Assembly: GCA_036429605.1 (NCBI GenBank)
Contig: CM071589.1
Location: 4,588,001 to 4,652,000, forward strand
DNA: 64,000 nucleotides
Direction of reading: 5' to 3'
From: Cladobotryum mycophilum
Taxonomy: Eukaryota > Ascomycota > Sordariomycetes > Hypocreales > Hypocreaceae
The position numbers and the translations under genes were made by a program. The notes beneath the pieces were generated by a model. That model saw nothing but the letters and a program-made list of their open reading frames with translations, was not told where the DNA came from and ran no database searches. Of the stretch, positions 22,359 to 34,103 are shown in pieces (the first letter of the stretch is position 1; the number at the start of each line of letters is the position of its first letter).

Positions 22359-23144
22359 AAGTATTTTAACCCCCTTCATCACCTTTCACATTTTCACAAC
22401 ATTTTCGTCGACATGAGAGAGCAGTCCACCATGCTTGAGTACCAAGGCATATCATAATGAGGACGCCAAGGGATATCCTAGCATATGGTGGATGAAAAAC
22501 GTTGTCGGTGCATAACGAAGATGGAGAATGTTCAATTTTTGAGATTTAGAGAATGGAATGAAAAGGAAATAATATTAATAATAAATTAAAAACACTAATA
22601 AATGGAATCAACACTGAGCCATCTCAGGAGAGCATCGAAATCAAGTCTTTCCATCTACATACCGGCAACCTGCCAAGCCGTCTATCCTGCGCATCTCGCA
22701 GCAGGCCCATCTAATCTTATAATAAAATTCATGAGCATTTCATATATTATTACGGTAAAAAATGTTCCTGAATGTCTTTGTCTGTGATCTGTAGTGTGCA
22801 GATTCCGTCATCACATCAGGCATAGATATACCTTGATGCCTCGTGCTAGTTCAGTAGTCACACTGTACGTCACCGCTTATTTGCTGCGAGTCATACAGTG
22901 CGCATGTCTGCGGTGATTTTTGCCCCATATTTTTTTCACATCACTAAAAATAATTCACCCAGACCATCTCAAATGAACCCTGAGCTTGAAGGTCAAGGTG
23001 ATTGCCCACTCTTCCCTTATCATCATTCCTACGTTGATGATATGAAACCACTCCATCTCCTTCACGTATGAGATGTCGAGCGAGTGTGCGGATTAAATGC
23101 AGTACTGAGTAGACATTTTTGGTGCCACATCTCACATCCTGGGC
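22359..23144. other. Intergenic region, no gene seen
   Basis: AT-rich around 22555-22610 (AATATTAATAATAAATTAAAAACAC), consistent with a 3' end of the BTB gene, then the upstream region of the helicase. No supported coding frame. Confidence 0.55.
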
Positions 23145-26100
23145 ATGGTGAAGAAAGGCAAGGGAAAGGCTCCTCCGCCTCCCCCAAGCCAGCCGGCTGC
23201 GGCGTCAAAAGATGCCAACAATAAGGGTAAAAAGACTCAGAAGACCGAGGCGGCAGCCCCAGAGGTTCCAGCTCTCGAGCCGCCCAAGCCAACGGCGAAG
23301 CAAATCATCGGAGGCACCTCATGGACGGGCAAGTTGCCAGTCAACTGGTTTAACGAGTACTGCCAGAAACAAAAATGGGAGAGGCCAGTGTATGACACCA
23401 GGAAGACGCCGGATGGGTTTTCCGTTTGGATCACCTTGAGCGCCAAGGACCCAAAAACACAGCAGCTCGTCACGTTGGATCCTTTCAAGATCACACCGAC
23501 TCACAAGCATCTGCTCTTGAGGGAGACGGCTCTGGAGGCCAAGCATGCCGCCGCCACGTACGCATTGTTTCGAGTTTGCAGTATGCAGAACAAGCACACC
23601 GTCCTGCCTCCTGATTACAAGTCGCTATGGAAAGAGTTCCAGGCCCTAAAGATCCAGGACGTCAAGGATGGCAAAGCATGGATGTACGAGGCAGACCCAT
23701 TCAAAGCTCTCCAGGAACGCCAAGATACCAAGGCTGCGGCGGAGAAGAAGCGAGCTGAAATCGAAAAGGCCAAAGCTAAGGCCAAGGAGATGCCTGGTGC
23801 ATCTGGGCTAGTGTTGCTTAGCAATTCTGGCAGCGGCTCGGGTGGAATGTCCAACGCCATGAAAGGGTGGACAACTGTTCCCAAGGTCGAGATGGGGAGA
23901 CAGACGAGGGTCCAGCTAGAGTCCTTGCTACGCGAAGGTGTTGCCTGGAATCCCCACGGCATCTCCATGTCCCAGAAGGAAAAGGCTGGCGTCATCTCTG
24001 AACTGAGCAAGCTGGGATTTCGACAGAGCCACGTCGCGGAATCTGTGGAATACTGCAAGGATCGCCAGGAGACCCTTGAGTGGCTTCTCATTCATGTGCC
24101 AGAGGACGACCTTCCACGCTGGGCTCTCCCTGAAAACTACTCTGCTGGCGTGACCATTGGGGCCACAGATCTGAAAAGAGAGGGTATTATCAAGCGCCTA
24201 TCGCAAACAGGTTACTCCCTTGAACTTTGCACACGCATCTTGGCCGAGCACAACGGAGACGAGGATGCTGCGGCTGAGGCGCTGCAGAACATCTTAGTTC
24301 CCCGGCCTTCCGACCAGGAAGCAGCGGAAGAATCCCTGGATTTTTTGGACATGGGATCCCCTCAAGAGCAATGGGATGAGGAGGTCGCCACCTTGGAGTC
24401 CATCTACGGCAACAACTTCCGTCGTGAAGGAGACAAAACGATACAGATCCGTTTAGATTCGGTGAAGAATTCACAGCAGGGGAATGTCGAGGCATTCTTG
24501 CAAGTCCGAATGGGGTCAAGCTACCCGAGACATCTGATTCTTGCCATCATCGCCAACCTGCCCTCATACCTTAAACTGAGCATCGTCAAGCAGGCATTGG
24601 CATACATCGAAGAGTCCCTACGAGATGAACCGATGAAGATCTACCTAGCCATGGACTGGATACAGCAAAACATCAACAATGTTATCGAACACCCCGGTAA
24701 ACTGCTAGACATTTCAGCCGTGTCTTCTGCAGCATCTGAGGCGCAACCTACAACATACACTGCTAGGAGCAAGCGTTCTCGAGGTCCACCTAGGCCTATC
24801 AATTGGATCTCAGATCCTCGGAGCAGAGAGCAGTGGTTTCAACGGCAACAAAGCCCATCACTGAGAGACATGGTCATAAAGCGACAGAGGCTGCCAGCGT
24901 GGCATATGCAGGATGATATTGTGAGAACAGTAAACGGGAACCATGTCACAATCATCAGTGGCGAAACAGGCTCAGGAAAGTCCACGCAATCCGTGCAATT
25001 CATTCTTGATGATTTGTACGAGAAGGGTCTTGGCAACTGCGCAAACATGATTGTCACACAGCCGCGTCGTATCTCCGCGCTTGGATTAGCCGACCGAGTG
25101 GCAGAAGAAAGATGCACCAAGGTTGGTGTAGAGGTCGGATATGCCATTCGCGGTGAGTCAAGGCAGTCCAGGGACACCAAAATCACATTTGTTACCACTG
25201 GTGTGCTGCTCAGACGACTCCAGACGTCTGGTGGCCGAGTAGACGATGTGGTAGCGTCTCTTGCGGATGTTAGCCATATCATCATCGATGAGGTTCACGA
25301 AAGAAGTCTTGACACAGACTTTCTCCTGAACCTGATCCGAGAAGTGATGATTCAGAAGAAGGATATGCTCAAGCTCATTCTCATGTCTGCCACACTCGAT
25401 GCCGCTACATTTAAAAATTACTTTGCGTCAGAGGGATTGAGTGTTGGGACTGTCGAGATTGCAGGCCGAACTTTTCCAGTCGAGGAATACTACCTGGATG
25501 ACGTTATTCGCATGACGGGATTCAGTGCTGAAAAGTCCGAGGAAACGTTTATTGGCGATGAGACTATGGGTAAGATTATTCAAAAGCTGGGTCATCGGAT
25601 CAACTACAACCTGCTTGTCGAAACAGTCAAGGCCATCGACTACGAGCTCTCGTATGACAAAAATCCAGGAGGTATCCTCATCTTCTTGCCTGGTGTCGGA
25701 GAGATTAACCAAGCTTGTAACCATCTACGAGCAATCAATTCGCTCAATGTGCTGCCGCTGCATGCCTCTTTGGAAACGCGTGAACAGAAGAGAGTCTTTG
25801 CCAGCTCTCCGCCCGGCAAGCGCAAGATTGTAGTGGCAACTAATGTAGCGGAGACATCCATCACAATTGACGACATTGTAGTCGTTATTGACAGCGGAAA
25901 GGTCAAGGAGACCAGCTTTGACCCACAGAATAACATGAGGAAACTTGAGGAAACTTGGGCGTCTCTTGCTGCATGCAAACAGAGACAAGGTAGAGCTGGC
26001 AGAGTTCAGGAAGGCAAATGCTTCAAGCTCTTCACAAAGAACCTTGAGCAAAATATGGCTCCTCGCCCGGAACCCGAGATAAGACGTGTTCCGCTTGAAC

Positions 26101-27257
26101 AGCTCTGTCTTTCGGTTCGTGCCATGGGAATGAAGGACGTCGTTCGATTCCTAGGCAGGTCACCAACACCCCCTGCCACACCGGCCATCGAAGGTGCCAT
26201 GAAGCTACTAAGGCGAATGGGAGCTCTGGATGGCGATGAATTGACAGCAATGGGACAGCAACTGGCCATGCTTCCAGCGGATCTCAGGTGCGGTAAGCTC
26301 ATGGTTTTTGGGGCCATCTTTGGCTGCTTGGATGAGTGCGTGACGATTGCCGCTATTTTGAGTACGAGGAGCCCATTCTTTGCACCGCAAGAGAGGCGAG
26401 ATGAGGCTCGAGAGGCACGAATGACGTTTTACAGTGGTGATGGCGACTTGGTGACTGATCTCAATGCCTTTAATCAGTGGGATGAGATGATGCGAGACCG
26501 AGGGGTGCCGCAGCGTCAAATCAGGTCATTTTGCGATGAGAATTTCCTCTCGTCCCAGACGCTGCAGGATATTTCCAATACCAGAACGCAATACTTTGAT
26601 GCTCTATCGGAGATTGGCATTAGATCGGATGCTGATATCAACAGCCGCAAAGGTAACGACGGCAGAAACTCGCAGCTGTTGCGGGCACTGGTTGCTTCGG
26701 CATTTACTCCCCAGATTGCCAGAATCCAATATCCGGACAAGAAGTTTGCGAGCTCCATGTCTGGTGCGGTGGAACTTGATCCTGAAGCCAGAGCAATCAA
26801 GTATTTCTGCCAGGAGCCTGGTAGAGTATTTGTCCATCCAAGCAGCACGCTGTTTGGAAGCCAGGGTTTCTCGGGCAACGCAACATACATGTCGTACTTT
26901 AGCATGATATCGACTAGCAAGATTTTCATCCGAGACTTGACTCGTACGTACATTTCTTCATGTCAGATGCTAGCTTTACTGACCGTCTTTTTTTGTGTGT
27001 CTTTAGCGTTGAATGCATATACTCTGCTCATGTTCTCTGGTCCAATTGAACTTGATACCCTTGGACGCGGCCTGGTGGTTGATGGATGGCTTCGACTCAG
27101 AGGATGGGCTCGTCTCGGTGTTTTGGTGGCTAGATTGAGGGCCATGGTGGATAATCTGATTGCCGAAAAGGTTGAGAATCCTAGCCTAGATTTGGCAGGC
27201 AACAAGGTTATCAAGTTGGTTACTAGGATGATAGAATTAGATGGAATGGATGCTTGA
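23145..27257 (+). CDS. Large DEAH/RHA-family ATP-dependent RNA helicase (DHX29/36/57-like)
   Basis: Exons 23145-26943 and 27007-27257 give 1349 residues. The N-terminus is basic and Pro-rich (KKGKGKAPPPPPSQP). UBA-like helices follow (about residues 280-330), then an RWD domain beginning near residue 407 (QWDEEVATLESIYGNNF). The helicase core shows motif I GETGSGKST (about 606), Ia TQPRRISALGLADR, II as DEVH (about 715) rather than DEAH, III SAT, V VVATNVAETSITIDD and VI KQRQGRAGRV (about 945). The HA2 and OB-fold (DUF1605) regions follow. UBA plus RWD plus RHA helicase is the architecture of the DHX57 / yeast YLR419W group, whose role is poorly known (probably translation or RNA quality control). 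The 63-bp intron is a multiple of three without stops, so unspliced RNA would read through; the conserved RDLTPLNAYTLLMFSG forms only after splicing. Confidence 0.92.
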   Translation: MVKKGKGKAPPPPPSQPAAASKDANNKGKKTQKTEAAAPEVPALEPPKPTAKQIIGGTSWTGKLPVNWFNEYCQKQKWERPVYDTRKTPDGFSVWITLSAKDPKTQQLVTLDPFKITPTHKHLLLRETALEAKHAAATYALFRVCSMQNKHTVLPPDYKSLWKEFQALKIQDVKDGKAWMYEADPFKALQERQDTKAAAEKKRAEIEKAKAKAKEMPGASGLVLLSNSGSGSGGMSNAMKGWTTVPKVEMGRQTRVQLESLLREGVAWNPHGISMSQKEKAGVISELSKLGFRQSHVAESVEYCKDRQETLEWLLIHVPEDDLPRWALPENYSAGVTIGATDLKREGIIKRLSQTGYSLELCTRILAEHNGDEDAAAEALQNILVPRPSDQEAAEESLDFLDMGSPQEQWDEEVATLESIYGNNFRREGDKTIQIRLDSVKNSQQGNVEAFLQVRMGSSYPRHLILAIIANLPSYLKLSIVKQALAYIEESLRDEPMKIYLAMDWIQQNINNVIEHPGKLLDISAVSSAASEAQPTTYTARSKRSRGPPRPINWISDPRSREQWFQRQQSPSLRDMVIKRQRLPAWHMQDDIVRTVNGNHVTIISGETGSGKSTQSVQFILDDLYEKGLGNCANMIVTQPRRISALGLADRVAEERCTKVGVEVGYAIRGESRQSRDTKITFVTTGVLLRRLQTSGGRVDDVVASLADVSHIIIDEVHERSLDTDFLLNLIREVMIQKKDMLKLILMSATLDAATFKNYFASEGLSVGTVEIAGRTFPVEEYYLDDVIRMTGFSAEKSEETFIGDETMGKIIQKLGHRINYNLLVETVKAIDYELSYDKNPGGILIFLPGVGEINQACNHLRAINSLNVLPLHASLETREQKRVFASSPPGKRKIVVATNVAETSITIDDIVVVIDSGKVKETSFDPQNNMRKLEETWASLAACKQRQGRAGRVQEGKCFKLFTKNLEQNMAPRPEPEIRRVPLEQLCLSVRAMGMKDVVRFLGRSPTPPATPAIEGAMKLLRRMGALDGDELTAMGQQLAMLPADLRCGKLMVFGAIFGCLDECVTIAAILSTRSPFFAPQERRDEAREARMTFYSGDGDLVTDLNAFNQWDEMMRDRGVPQRQIRSFCDENFLSSQTLQDISNTRTQYFDALSEIGIRSDADINSRKGNDGRNSQLLRALVASAFTPQIARIQYPDKKFASSMSGAVELDPEARAIKYFCQEPGRVFVHPSSTLFGSQGFSGNATYMSYFSMISTSKIFIRDLTRTYISSCQMLALLTVFFCVSLALNAYTLLMFSGPIELDTLGRGLVVDGWLRLRGWARLGVLVARLRAMVDNLIAEKVENPSLDLAGNKVIKLVTRMIELDGMDA

Positions 27258-27706
27258 GGATGATGAGGATGATGGGCATGATGGGTATGATGATGGAACA
27301 TTTATAGGGTGAGCGAGGGCTTTGAGTTGAAAGTGAGGTATTGGGTTAGACATGAGTTTTTGATGTATTCTTTTGAATTCTACCATCAATAGAGGTTACA
27401 TGAGAAATACAGAGCCAATAATTGAGCATGTGTTTGGAAAAGTGTATGATATTTGACGTCTTATGCCAAATTGCAGGTTCCGTTCCTATAATGCATCATG
27501 GTGGGGCACAACAATTGATGTCACCCAGTGTCACCGACAAGTCAACATCTCTCACCTCCCATCCGTACGTACGGAGCTCATACCACCACCACCAACAAAC
27601 CTCGGTACAACATCCTCTCTCCTCCTTTTTTTCTCACTTCATCATTGCTTTTGTTAGGAAATATATAGTATTGAGATAACTTGGTTATCCAAAAAACTCC
27701 CCCATA
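27258..27706. other. Intergenic region, no gene seen
   Basis: This stretch links the helicase stop to the aprataxin start. A GATGATGAG-type repeat lies just after the stop (27256-27295). No coding exon is supported. Confidence 0.55.
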
Positions 27707-28669
27707 ATGGCAGCCATGGAGTCTGATCCCGATGAGGCGATGACCAGGGAAGAGCTCCAAGCAACAGAGTCACCGATTAGAGCAACAGATGCATGTACGT
27801 CCCTTTATTTCATGAGAAAGAAACTCTCTCACTCCCCCTCCCCATCAAAATCAACAGAACCACCTACCTAGTTACTCATGGAATCGTTAACCTAAAGAAA
27901 AATGTTCAAACACTCAGTCAGCAAGCTCATGGCCTCCTCCCGGCAACACAACCCCGTCCCCAGGCCACAGTCCTCAAGGGCCGCCGGCAACTTCTTCAAG
28001 GACCGCATGGCCCTGGGCGCCTACATCGCGGACCCGGCCTCCCACCCGCCCTCCACCGTCATCTACTTCAACGACGACTTCGTCGCCATCCACGACAAGT
28101 TCCCCAAGGCCACGATACACACCTTGCTCCTGCCCCGGTCCCAGAGGCACGCCCTGCTGCACCCCTTTGACGCCTTCGAGGACGCAGAGTTCCTGGCCAA
28201 AGTGCAGGCCGAGGTGGCCAAGCTCAAGGCCCTGGTCGCCTCGGAGCTCCAGCGGAAGCTGGGCTCGTTCAGTCGCGCCGACGCGGCGAGACAGGCCATC
28301 CTCAACGGCGAAGACGCCAACCTAGACGGGCCGGGCCTCCTCCCGCCTGGCAGGGACTGGGCCGCCGAGGTGAAATGCGGCGTCCACGCCGTGCCCAGCA
28401 TGGGCCACCTGCACATCCACGTCTTCTCGCGGGACATGCGCTCGCCGGCCATGAAGCACAGGAAGCACTACAACTCCTTCAACACGCCCTTCCTCGTCGA
28501 CGTCGGTGACCTGCCCCTCGGCGAGCTGGACCCCAGGAGGGACACCAAGGGGGAAGGGTACCTGCGCAAGGACTTTAAGTGCTGGAGGTGCGGGAGGAAC
28601 TTTGGGAATCGGTTCAAGGAGCTCAAGGATCACATAGAGCAGGAGTTTGACGCCTGGAGGAAGGAATAA
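27707..28669 (+). CDS. HNT3: Aprataxin-like DNA-adenylate hydrolase (Hnt3)
   Basis: Exon 1 (27707-27794, MAAMESDPDEAM) joins exon 2 (27918-28669) in phase for 279 residues; the 123-bp intron ends in CACTCAG. The HIT catalytic triad motif H-x-H-x-H is present as GHLHIHVFS near residues 190-197, preceded by VKCGVHAVPSM. A C-terminal C2H2 zinc finger is CWRCGRNFGNRFKELKDHIEQ near residues 250-270, with the second ligand pair being H and a downstream acidic/His residue to be confirmed. Aprataxins remove AMP from 5' ends left by abortive DNA ligation, protecting single-strand-break repair in the nucleus. The order HIT then zinc finger without an FHA domain is the fungal form. Strong GC3 bias in exon 2 hints at good expression. 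Confidence 0.92.
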
Positions 28670-29313
28670 GGTTGTTGAAACACAGACGGACAGACGGACA
28701 GGCAGAGAGACAGACAGACAAAAAGGTTCAAGCTCAAGTTTCAACGTATGATATCAAGAAAATACAAATCCCTTCCACCCCCTTTGTTAGTGATGGATGG
28801 GCGTTTCCTATTAATACAGCAAAAAAAAACCCCTCCAAAAAATGGATCAACAATCAGATTTCCCCGTCGTCGTTCCCTTGTTTGCAGCGATGTCAATTCG
28901 ATTCAATTCAAGCCATCCATCCATCCATCCATTCGTTCATCCAGCCCATTGTATACAGACACAGCGCGCCGCTCCCAAACACCGTTTCAGCCAAAGAATT
29001 CCTCCAAAAAATGCCGTTTTTGTTTCCTATGGGACTTTTCTCTCTCTTCTTCTTCTCGCGTCCAAAAAGCCACATGATGTCTCAAAAGTACATTTCGTCC
29101 CACCATTAAGTGATTGTTTTTCTCTCTCTTTTGGTTTCTCGATTCGAAAATTTGATAGAGAGGGAGGTAGGTCGCTCATAAAAAAAATTCATGTCACCTC
29201 GTTCCATTGCACGTCGTCGCTGTTCTTCCTCACGTCTTCTCTTCACGGTAGTTGGAGAAGAGAGGAGAGTGAAAAAGAAGAAAAAGAGTTTCCTCTCATA
29301 CGCGTGCAAGTTC
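28670..29313. other. Convergent intergenic region
   Basis: Between the aprataxin and AT-hook stop codons. It has a GACAGACAG-type repeat (28683-28721) and a CCAT tetranucleotide stretch (28914-28932). No coding exon supported. Confidence 0.6.
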
Positions 29314-30025
29314 TCATTCCTCGCTGCTGTCATAGTCGTCACCGTCCTCCTAACCCAAGAAAAAAAAACCAGAATCAGCGAAACATCCTTTTGAGACCAG
29401 TGATCCATGGTGATTGACCGACCTCGTCATCGGGGGACTTGGACCCTGTGGCCGACTTCTTGGAGTTGATCTTCTCCGCGGGCGATGCCTCTACGTCGCG
29501 TCTGAGTACGCGGGGCAACCAATTGGTTAGAGAGAAGGGGGTACTTATGGACTCACCGGCATCGTCAACATCAGCGGGCTCTTGCTCGTCGCCCTCGGCA
29601 TCGACATCGATGTCGTTATCCTCCTCGTCTTCAGCAGGCTGCTTCTTCGTCGAAGGCCGTCCTCGCTTCCTACCAGAGCCCTCGGCCGCCTTGGGCGTCA
29701 CCGCCGCAGCGTCCGACTTGCGAGGCCTTCCGCGACCGCGCTTCTCGCCCGGGGTGGAGGGAGCCTTGGCAGCCTTTGCGGCATCATCGCCGCTGTCCTT
29801 CTTCTTAGTGGTGCCCTTGGGACGACCTCTGGGACGACCGGTAGGGGCGTAGGGCAGCTTGGGATTGGCGCTCTTGGGACGACCGCGGCCGCGACCAGTG
29901 GGGGCAGCGGTAGCAGCAGCAGCAGCAGCAGTTGTCTTCTTCACGCCGGCATCCTTGACGGACTTGCTGCGAGTGGCTTCAGCAGCGGCATTGTCGCCAG
30001 TGGCCTCTTCCTTGGTGCGCGCCAT
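29314..30025 (-). CDS. AT-hook chromatin protein (HMG-I/Y-like)
   Basis: Three exons, 30025-29557, 29490-29423 and 29349-29314, give 190 residues. Four AT-hooks with the R-G-R-P core are visible: GRGRGRPK (about 44-51), GRPRGRPK (63-70), KRGRGRPRK (95-103) and GRKRGRP (118-124). They are separated by Ala/Lys-rich linkers. The C-terminal half is acidic, and the last exon adds EDGDDYDSSEE. The tail depends on both introns: the unspliced frame runs on into unrelated sequence, whereas splicing joins DDE to the acidic end. AT-hooks grip the minor groove of AT-rich DNA, so a nuclear architectural role is likely. It is transcribed divergently from the kinesin gene, with 1083 bp between starts. Donor 2 is an unusual GTCGGT, so the last junction is less certain. 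Confidence 0.85.
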
Positions 30026-31108
30026 GGGGGTAGCTTTTGTTTGTTTTGTGTATAGCTTGAAGGGGAGCTTGCTTGTTTGCTTGGATGTTACAAAAAAATA
30101 ATGTCAATAAATGGAAAAATCAAGAAAAAATGGCGAAAAATTGAATGGCCGCGAGATGATGTCGATGATATTTTTCGCAGGAATAATTGACGGGTGAAAA
30201 ATGCGATGGGAAGGCGAGATGGAGAGGGCGAAGTGTGCGAGAGGTTCCTTGGAGCAGAAGGTGGGAGGTGGGTGGTGCCTTTGATAGAGCTTTGAGACAG
30301 TAACCTTGCCTGACACGCGCGCTATGCTCTTTTTTTTTTTTTTCCTTTCTCAAATAATCCTTTTGCTCTTTTCTGACCCGTCGCGCGTCACTTGGCTTAC
30401 AGTAGGAACAAGGGAAACAAAGAAAGGCCCAAGCAAAAAAAAAAATTAATAATAATAAAATAAATAAATAATAAAAAATAAAATAATCTAAAAAATAATC
30501 ATCAAATATATAAAAGACGGGACAAAGAGAGGGAAAAAATGAAGATAAAAGTAGCTAGACAAAAAGAGGCACTATTTTTCCGGATTTGACTAATTCATTT
30601 CATTTATTCTTTGTACTAAGAGATCCACTTCAACGGCATCTGCTCCTTGACGGAGTAATAGAATGAGGTATACGGAGTCAGGAGTAGAGATGGGATGGGA
30701 TGGGATATTGCAAGTCAGTTAGTTCTATAGTAAGAAGGAGTAAAAGTAATATCTACTATCCATGCGATTGCATTAATCTCAAATTATTACTATACTACTA
30801 ATACCTGGTAGGGTCTAGCTGTTGTTCGGATTAATATCGGCTCAATTATGTGCCACCGTCATTTAACCCGCATTAACATGAAGCAAACGCCTTTAGCCAC
30901 ACTCAATCACAGTTCAGCCATATCAAGCCACACCAGTCCCTCCGCAGCCAACCAAGACAGGCGGAAGGTAGCAGGGGCCATCCCTGCAGCAGTTTACCCC
31001 GGCAACGGCGTAGACGCCCAAGTAAACATAAACCGCCAACGAATGTGGCACATTCTTCGTCTGCGTCTCAACGACACCATCCACAGCGTCATTGAGACAC
31101 TGCAGACC
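30026..31108. promoter_or_regulatory. Divergent promoter region AT-hook gene / kinesin gene
   Basis: Over 1 kb between opposing starts, including a very AT-rich block (30430-30520, AATAATAATAAAATAAATAA). AT-rich DNA next to an AT-hook gene could be an autoregulatory target, but that is only a suggestion. Confidence 0.45.
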
Positions 31109-32933
31109 ATGGCCCTGGACGATAGATTGATGCCCTCCTCGCCCTCGCCCGCTCCAGAGGCGAGGACGGGACTTTTGCCATCATCTGCCTCCACACCCTC
31201 TCTCCGATCGCGAGATGGCACCGTACCGATGCTCTCCAGGATGGATGGAGGAGGCAATGTCAGAGTCGTCGTTCGAGTTCGTGCATTTTTGCAGAGAGGT
31301 GGGAAACATTCGCTCTTGTTTGTTGTAAATAAATAAAAATTGGTGATGTGACTGACTGGCTGGCGGTTGTATAGAACTCGAACGACAAGCACGATGTCTA
31401 GTCGATATGGACCCAATTACCCAGCTCACAACTCTACGGGCCCCGGAACTGCCAGATAGCATCGCCAGCATGTCCAAGGCCCGGATTATTGAAGACAAGA
31501 GCTTCACTTTTGACAACTCATTCTGGAGTCATAACCAAAGGGACAGACACTATGCCACCCAGGAGGACGTCTACAACAGCCTTGGAGAAGAGTTCCTGGA
31601 CCACAATTTCGAGGGCTACCATACGTGCATCTTCGCCTACGGCCAGACCGGTTCTGGCAAGAGTTACACCATGATGGGCACTCGCGAGAATCCAGGTCTG
31701 ATCCCGCGTACTTGCGAGGATCTGTTTGAGCGCATCGATGCCGCCCACAATGAGGATTCGAGCGTTGCCTACAATGTCCGGGTCTCCTACTTTGAAGTCT
31801 ACAACGAACACGTCCGGGATCTGTTGGTCCCCGTGGTCCCAACCAGCGCGCCAAACTACCTCAAAATTCGAGAGTCTCCCGTCGAGGGCCCCTATGTCAA
31901 GGATCTCACCGAAGTCCCTGTCCGAAACCTTCACGAAATTCTGCGATATATGAAAATGGGGGATGCGTCTCGAACAGTGGCCAGCACCAAAATGAACGAT
32001 ACCAGTAGCCGAAGCCACGCCGTTTTCACCATTATGCTCAAGCAGATTCACCACGACATGGAGACGGACGAGACGACGGAGCGAAGTTCACGAATTCGAC
32101 TGGTGGACCTGGCAGGAAGTGAAAGGGCAAAGGCAACCGAGGCCACTGGTGCACGACTTCGCGAGGGTAGCAACATCAACAAGTCGCTCACCACCCTGGG
32201 CCGTGTGATTGCAGCATTGGCGGATCCAAAGCACCTTCGGTCGGGCAAGAGAAAGGATGTTGTGCCCTACCGAGATTCCATCTTGACTTGGCTTTTGAAG
32301 GATTCCCTGGGAGGAAACAGCAAGACTGCCATGATTGCATGCATTGCTCCCTCGGACTACGAAGAGACGCTGTCAACGCTGCGGTACGCCGATCAAGCCA
32401 AGCGCATTCGCACCCGTGCCGTGGTCAACCAGGACCAGATCTCGACTGCAGAGCGCGATGCCCAGATTGCAGCCATGGCAGAGGAGATTCGCATGCTGCA
32501 GCTACATGTTTCGGATTCCAGACGGCGTGAGAAGAGCGCCAAGGATGCCGAGGACAGATTGGAGGAATACCAGCACCGTGTTACTACTATGCAGAGAATG
32601 ATGGAGGAGCGCAGCATGGTGGCGGAGAGCAAGATCAAGAAGCTGCAGACGGAGAATGAGGCTCTCAAGCTGCATCTCAAGCTTGCTATTGACAGTCTCA
32701 AGAATCCTATTCCACCGGTCAAGCCTGTTGAAGAGGAGAGCGAGGTGTCTGACGACGAGTATGAGTATGATTCCGAGAGCACGGCCGCTGCGGAGGAGGA
32801 AGATTTGCAGGAGGAAATGGAGATGTACATGCAGGACCTGAACAATCTGAGGAAGCTCATCACCGGAGATGTTTCAAGGTTCAAGGACCCGGATGGTGTG
32901 CGAATGCCGTTGGGAGAAAAGGTCAATGTTTAA
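31109..32933 (+). CDS. Short, tail-less kinesin-3 motor
   Basis: Exons 31109-31298 and 31375-32933 give 582 residues. The core motor begins GGGNVRVVVRVRAF. An alternative start at 31241 (MDGGGNVRV) is closer to related kinesins, and the frame is open further upstream. Motor motifs: P-loop AYGQTGSGKSYTMMG (about 151-165), switch I NDTSSRSHAVFT, switch II VDLAGSERAKAT (about 305), and NKSLTTLGRVIAAL. The NPGLIPRTCEDLF insert and DSILTWLLKDSLGGNSKT mark the kinesin-3 (Unc104/KIF1) group. After the motor there is only a neck and coiled coil (EEIRMLQLHV, MEERSMVAESKIKKLQTENEALKL) and an acidic end; the FHA, long stalk and PH domain of full Unc104 are missing. A C-terminally truncated kinesin-3 is a known fungal type (Neurospora Nkin3). 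It probably needs a partner motor or adaptor. Confidence 0.9.
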
Positions 32934-34103
32934 GTAAGAAGCGATGGTGAGCATCTGGATATGCTCAGGATGGGAGGATTTCTACGAGGTTGATGCAAGC
33001 GACGGTGTTTTACGGATTCTGGGATTTGGTAAGTATGATATGCAAGAGTGGATTGAAGGGATATCTCTTATGTATGTTTTTAATGAATTGATTGAATTGA
33101 TCGAATTGAATTGATACGATGTTGTTGAAGCCTTGGAAGTTGACGGTCTCAATGAAACATACTCTGTACAGTGACGTTACAGCGTCTAGCTCCACTGTAG
33201 CTTCAGGTTACAGGTCGGACGGATGCTTGATGGCCGTTTTGGAACATGGATGGCCGTTGCATCAAGTGCTCTCCGTTAGTGAGTGGCTTTCCATGGCTTT
33301 GTCCTTTGAAACAAGGGCTGGTCAAATCAATTTCCTCATTTTGCTTTGAGAGCTCTTATTCGCCTTTGTTCTTTTGTTTTGCCGCCGAGCTATTAAAAAG
33401 GAAGATTAAAAATGGAGTTGAATCACAAACACGGCCAGGCCCTTTATTCGACCCAACAGTGCCCTGGACCCCTCTAGGCTCTGGCTTTGTATGGATCACA
33501 TCCATTGAAATGGGATGAGTGACAGTGACGCAGGGCCCTGGAGGTACCCCCTCGCCCCTGTAACGTTCATAGTTCACTGCCCCTCCCAGCGCTGTAGGAG
33601 CCACCTATAGGTCCCCTCCCTCTACCCCCTCTGCCCCCCTCCTCGCGTGAAACCACCCCGCCATTCGCTGAAGGGTGTGGCTTTGCATGTTTCAATTGTT
33701 GGTTCCACGGTCCAATCCTTCAGGCCCTCCCTCGGTTGCGCTTCAGTGACCTTTGTGTGTTGTGTGACCAACTACTAACGGCAGCTAAATGTAGTAACTT
33801 GGATTGGATTGGATCCGTGTCACCAACAGTGAATTCCATCCATGGAATCCATTTGTGTCCCTGATTGAGGCTTGGATCTGCCGCTACCACCCACCCACCA
33901 CCTCCACTATTTACTGCCTACCTATCCTATCCTATCTACCCACTACCACTATACTTGCATGCAACAACATCCTCGTACTTGAATCATCACCAACTTTGAC
34001 CTTTGCTCTTCGCTCTCTCTCACACTCCCTCTCAGCCTTCCTATCTGTCTTGATATCAACGATAATTATACAACCTCAAGGACAAGAATACATAGTTGGC
34101 AAA
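32934..34103. other. Intergenic region, no gene seen
   Basis: 1.17 kb between the kinesin stop and the eIF4E-like start. Close to 33890-34060 the sequence turns C/T-rich, as in fungal promoters and leaders. Short frames here show no family resemblance. Confidence 0.55.

Noticed and set aside
29600..30055. Long plus-strand frames opposite the AT-hook gene
   Set aside because: They mirror the Ala/Gly/Arg-rich codons of the minus-strand gene; the minus frame has four AT-hooks and correct introns.
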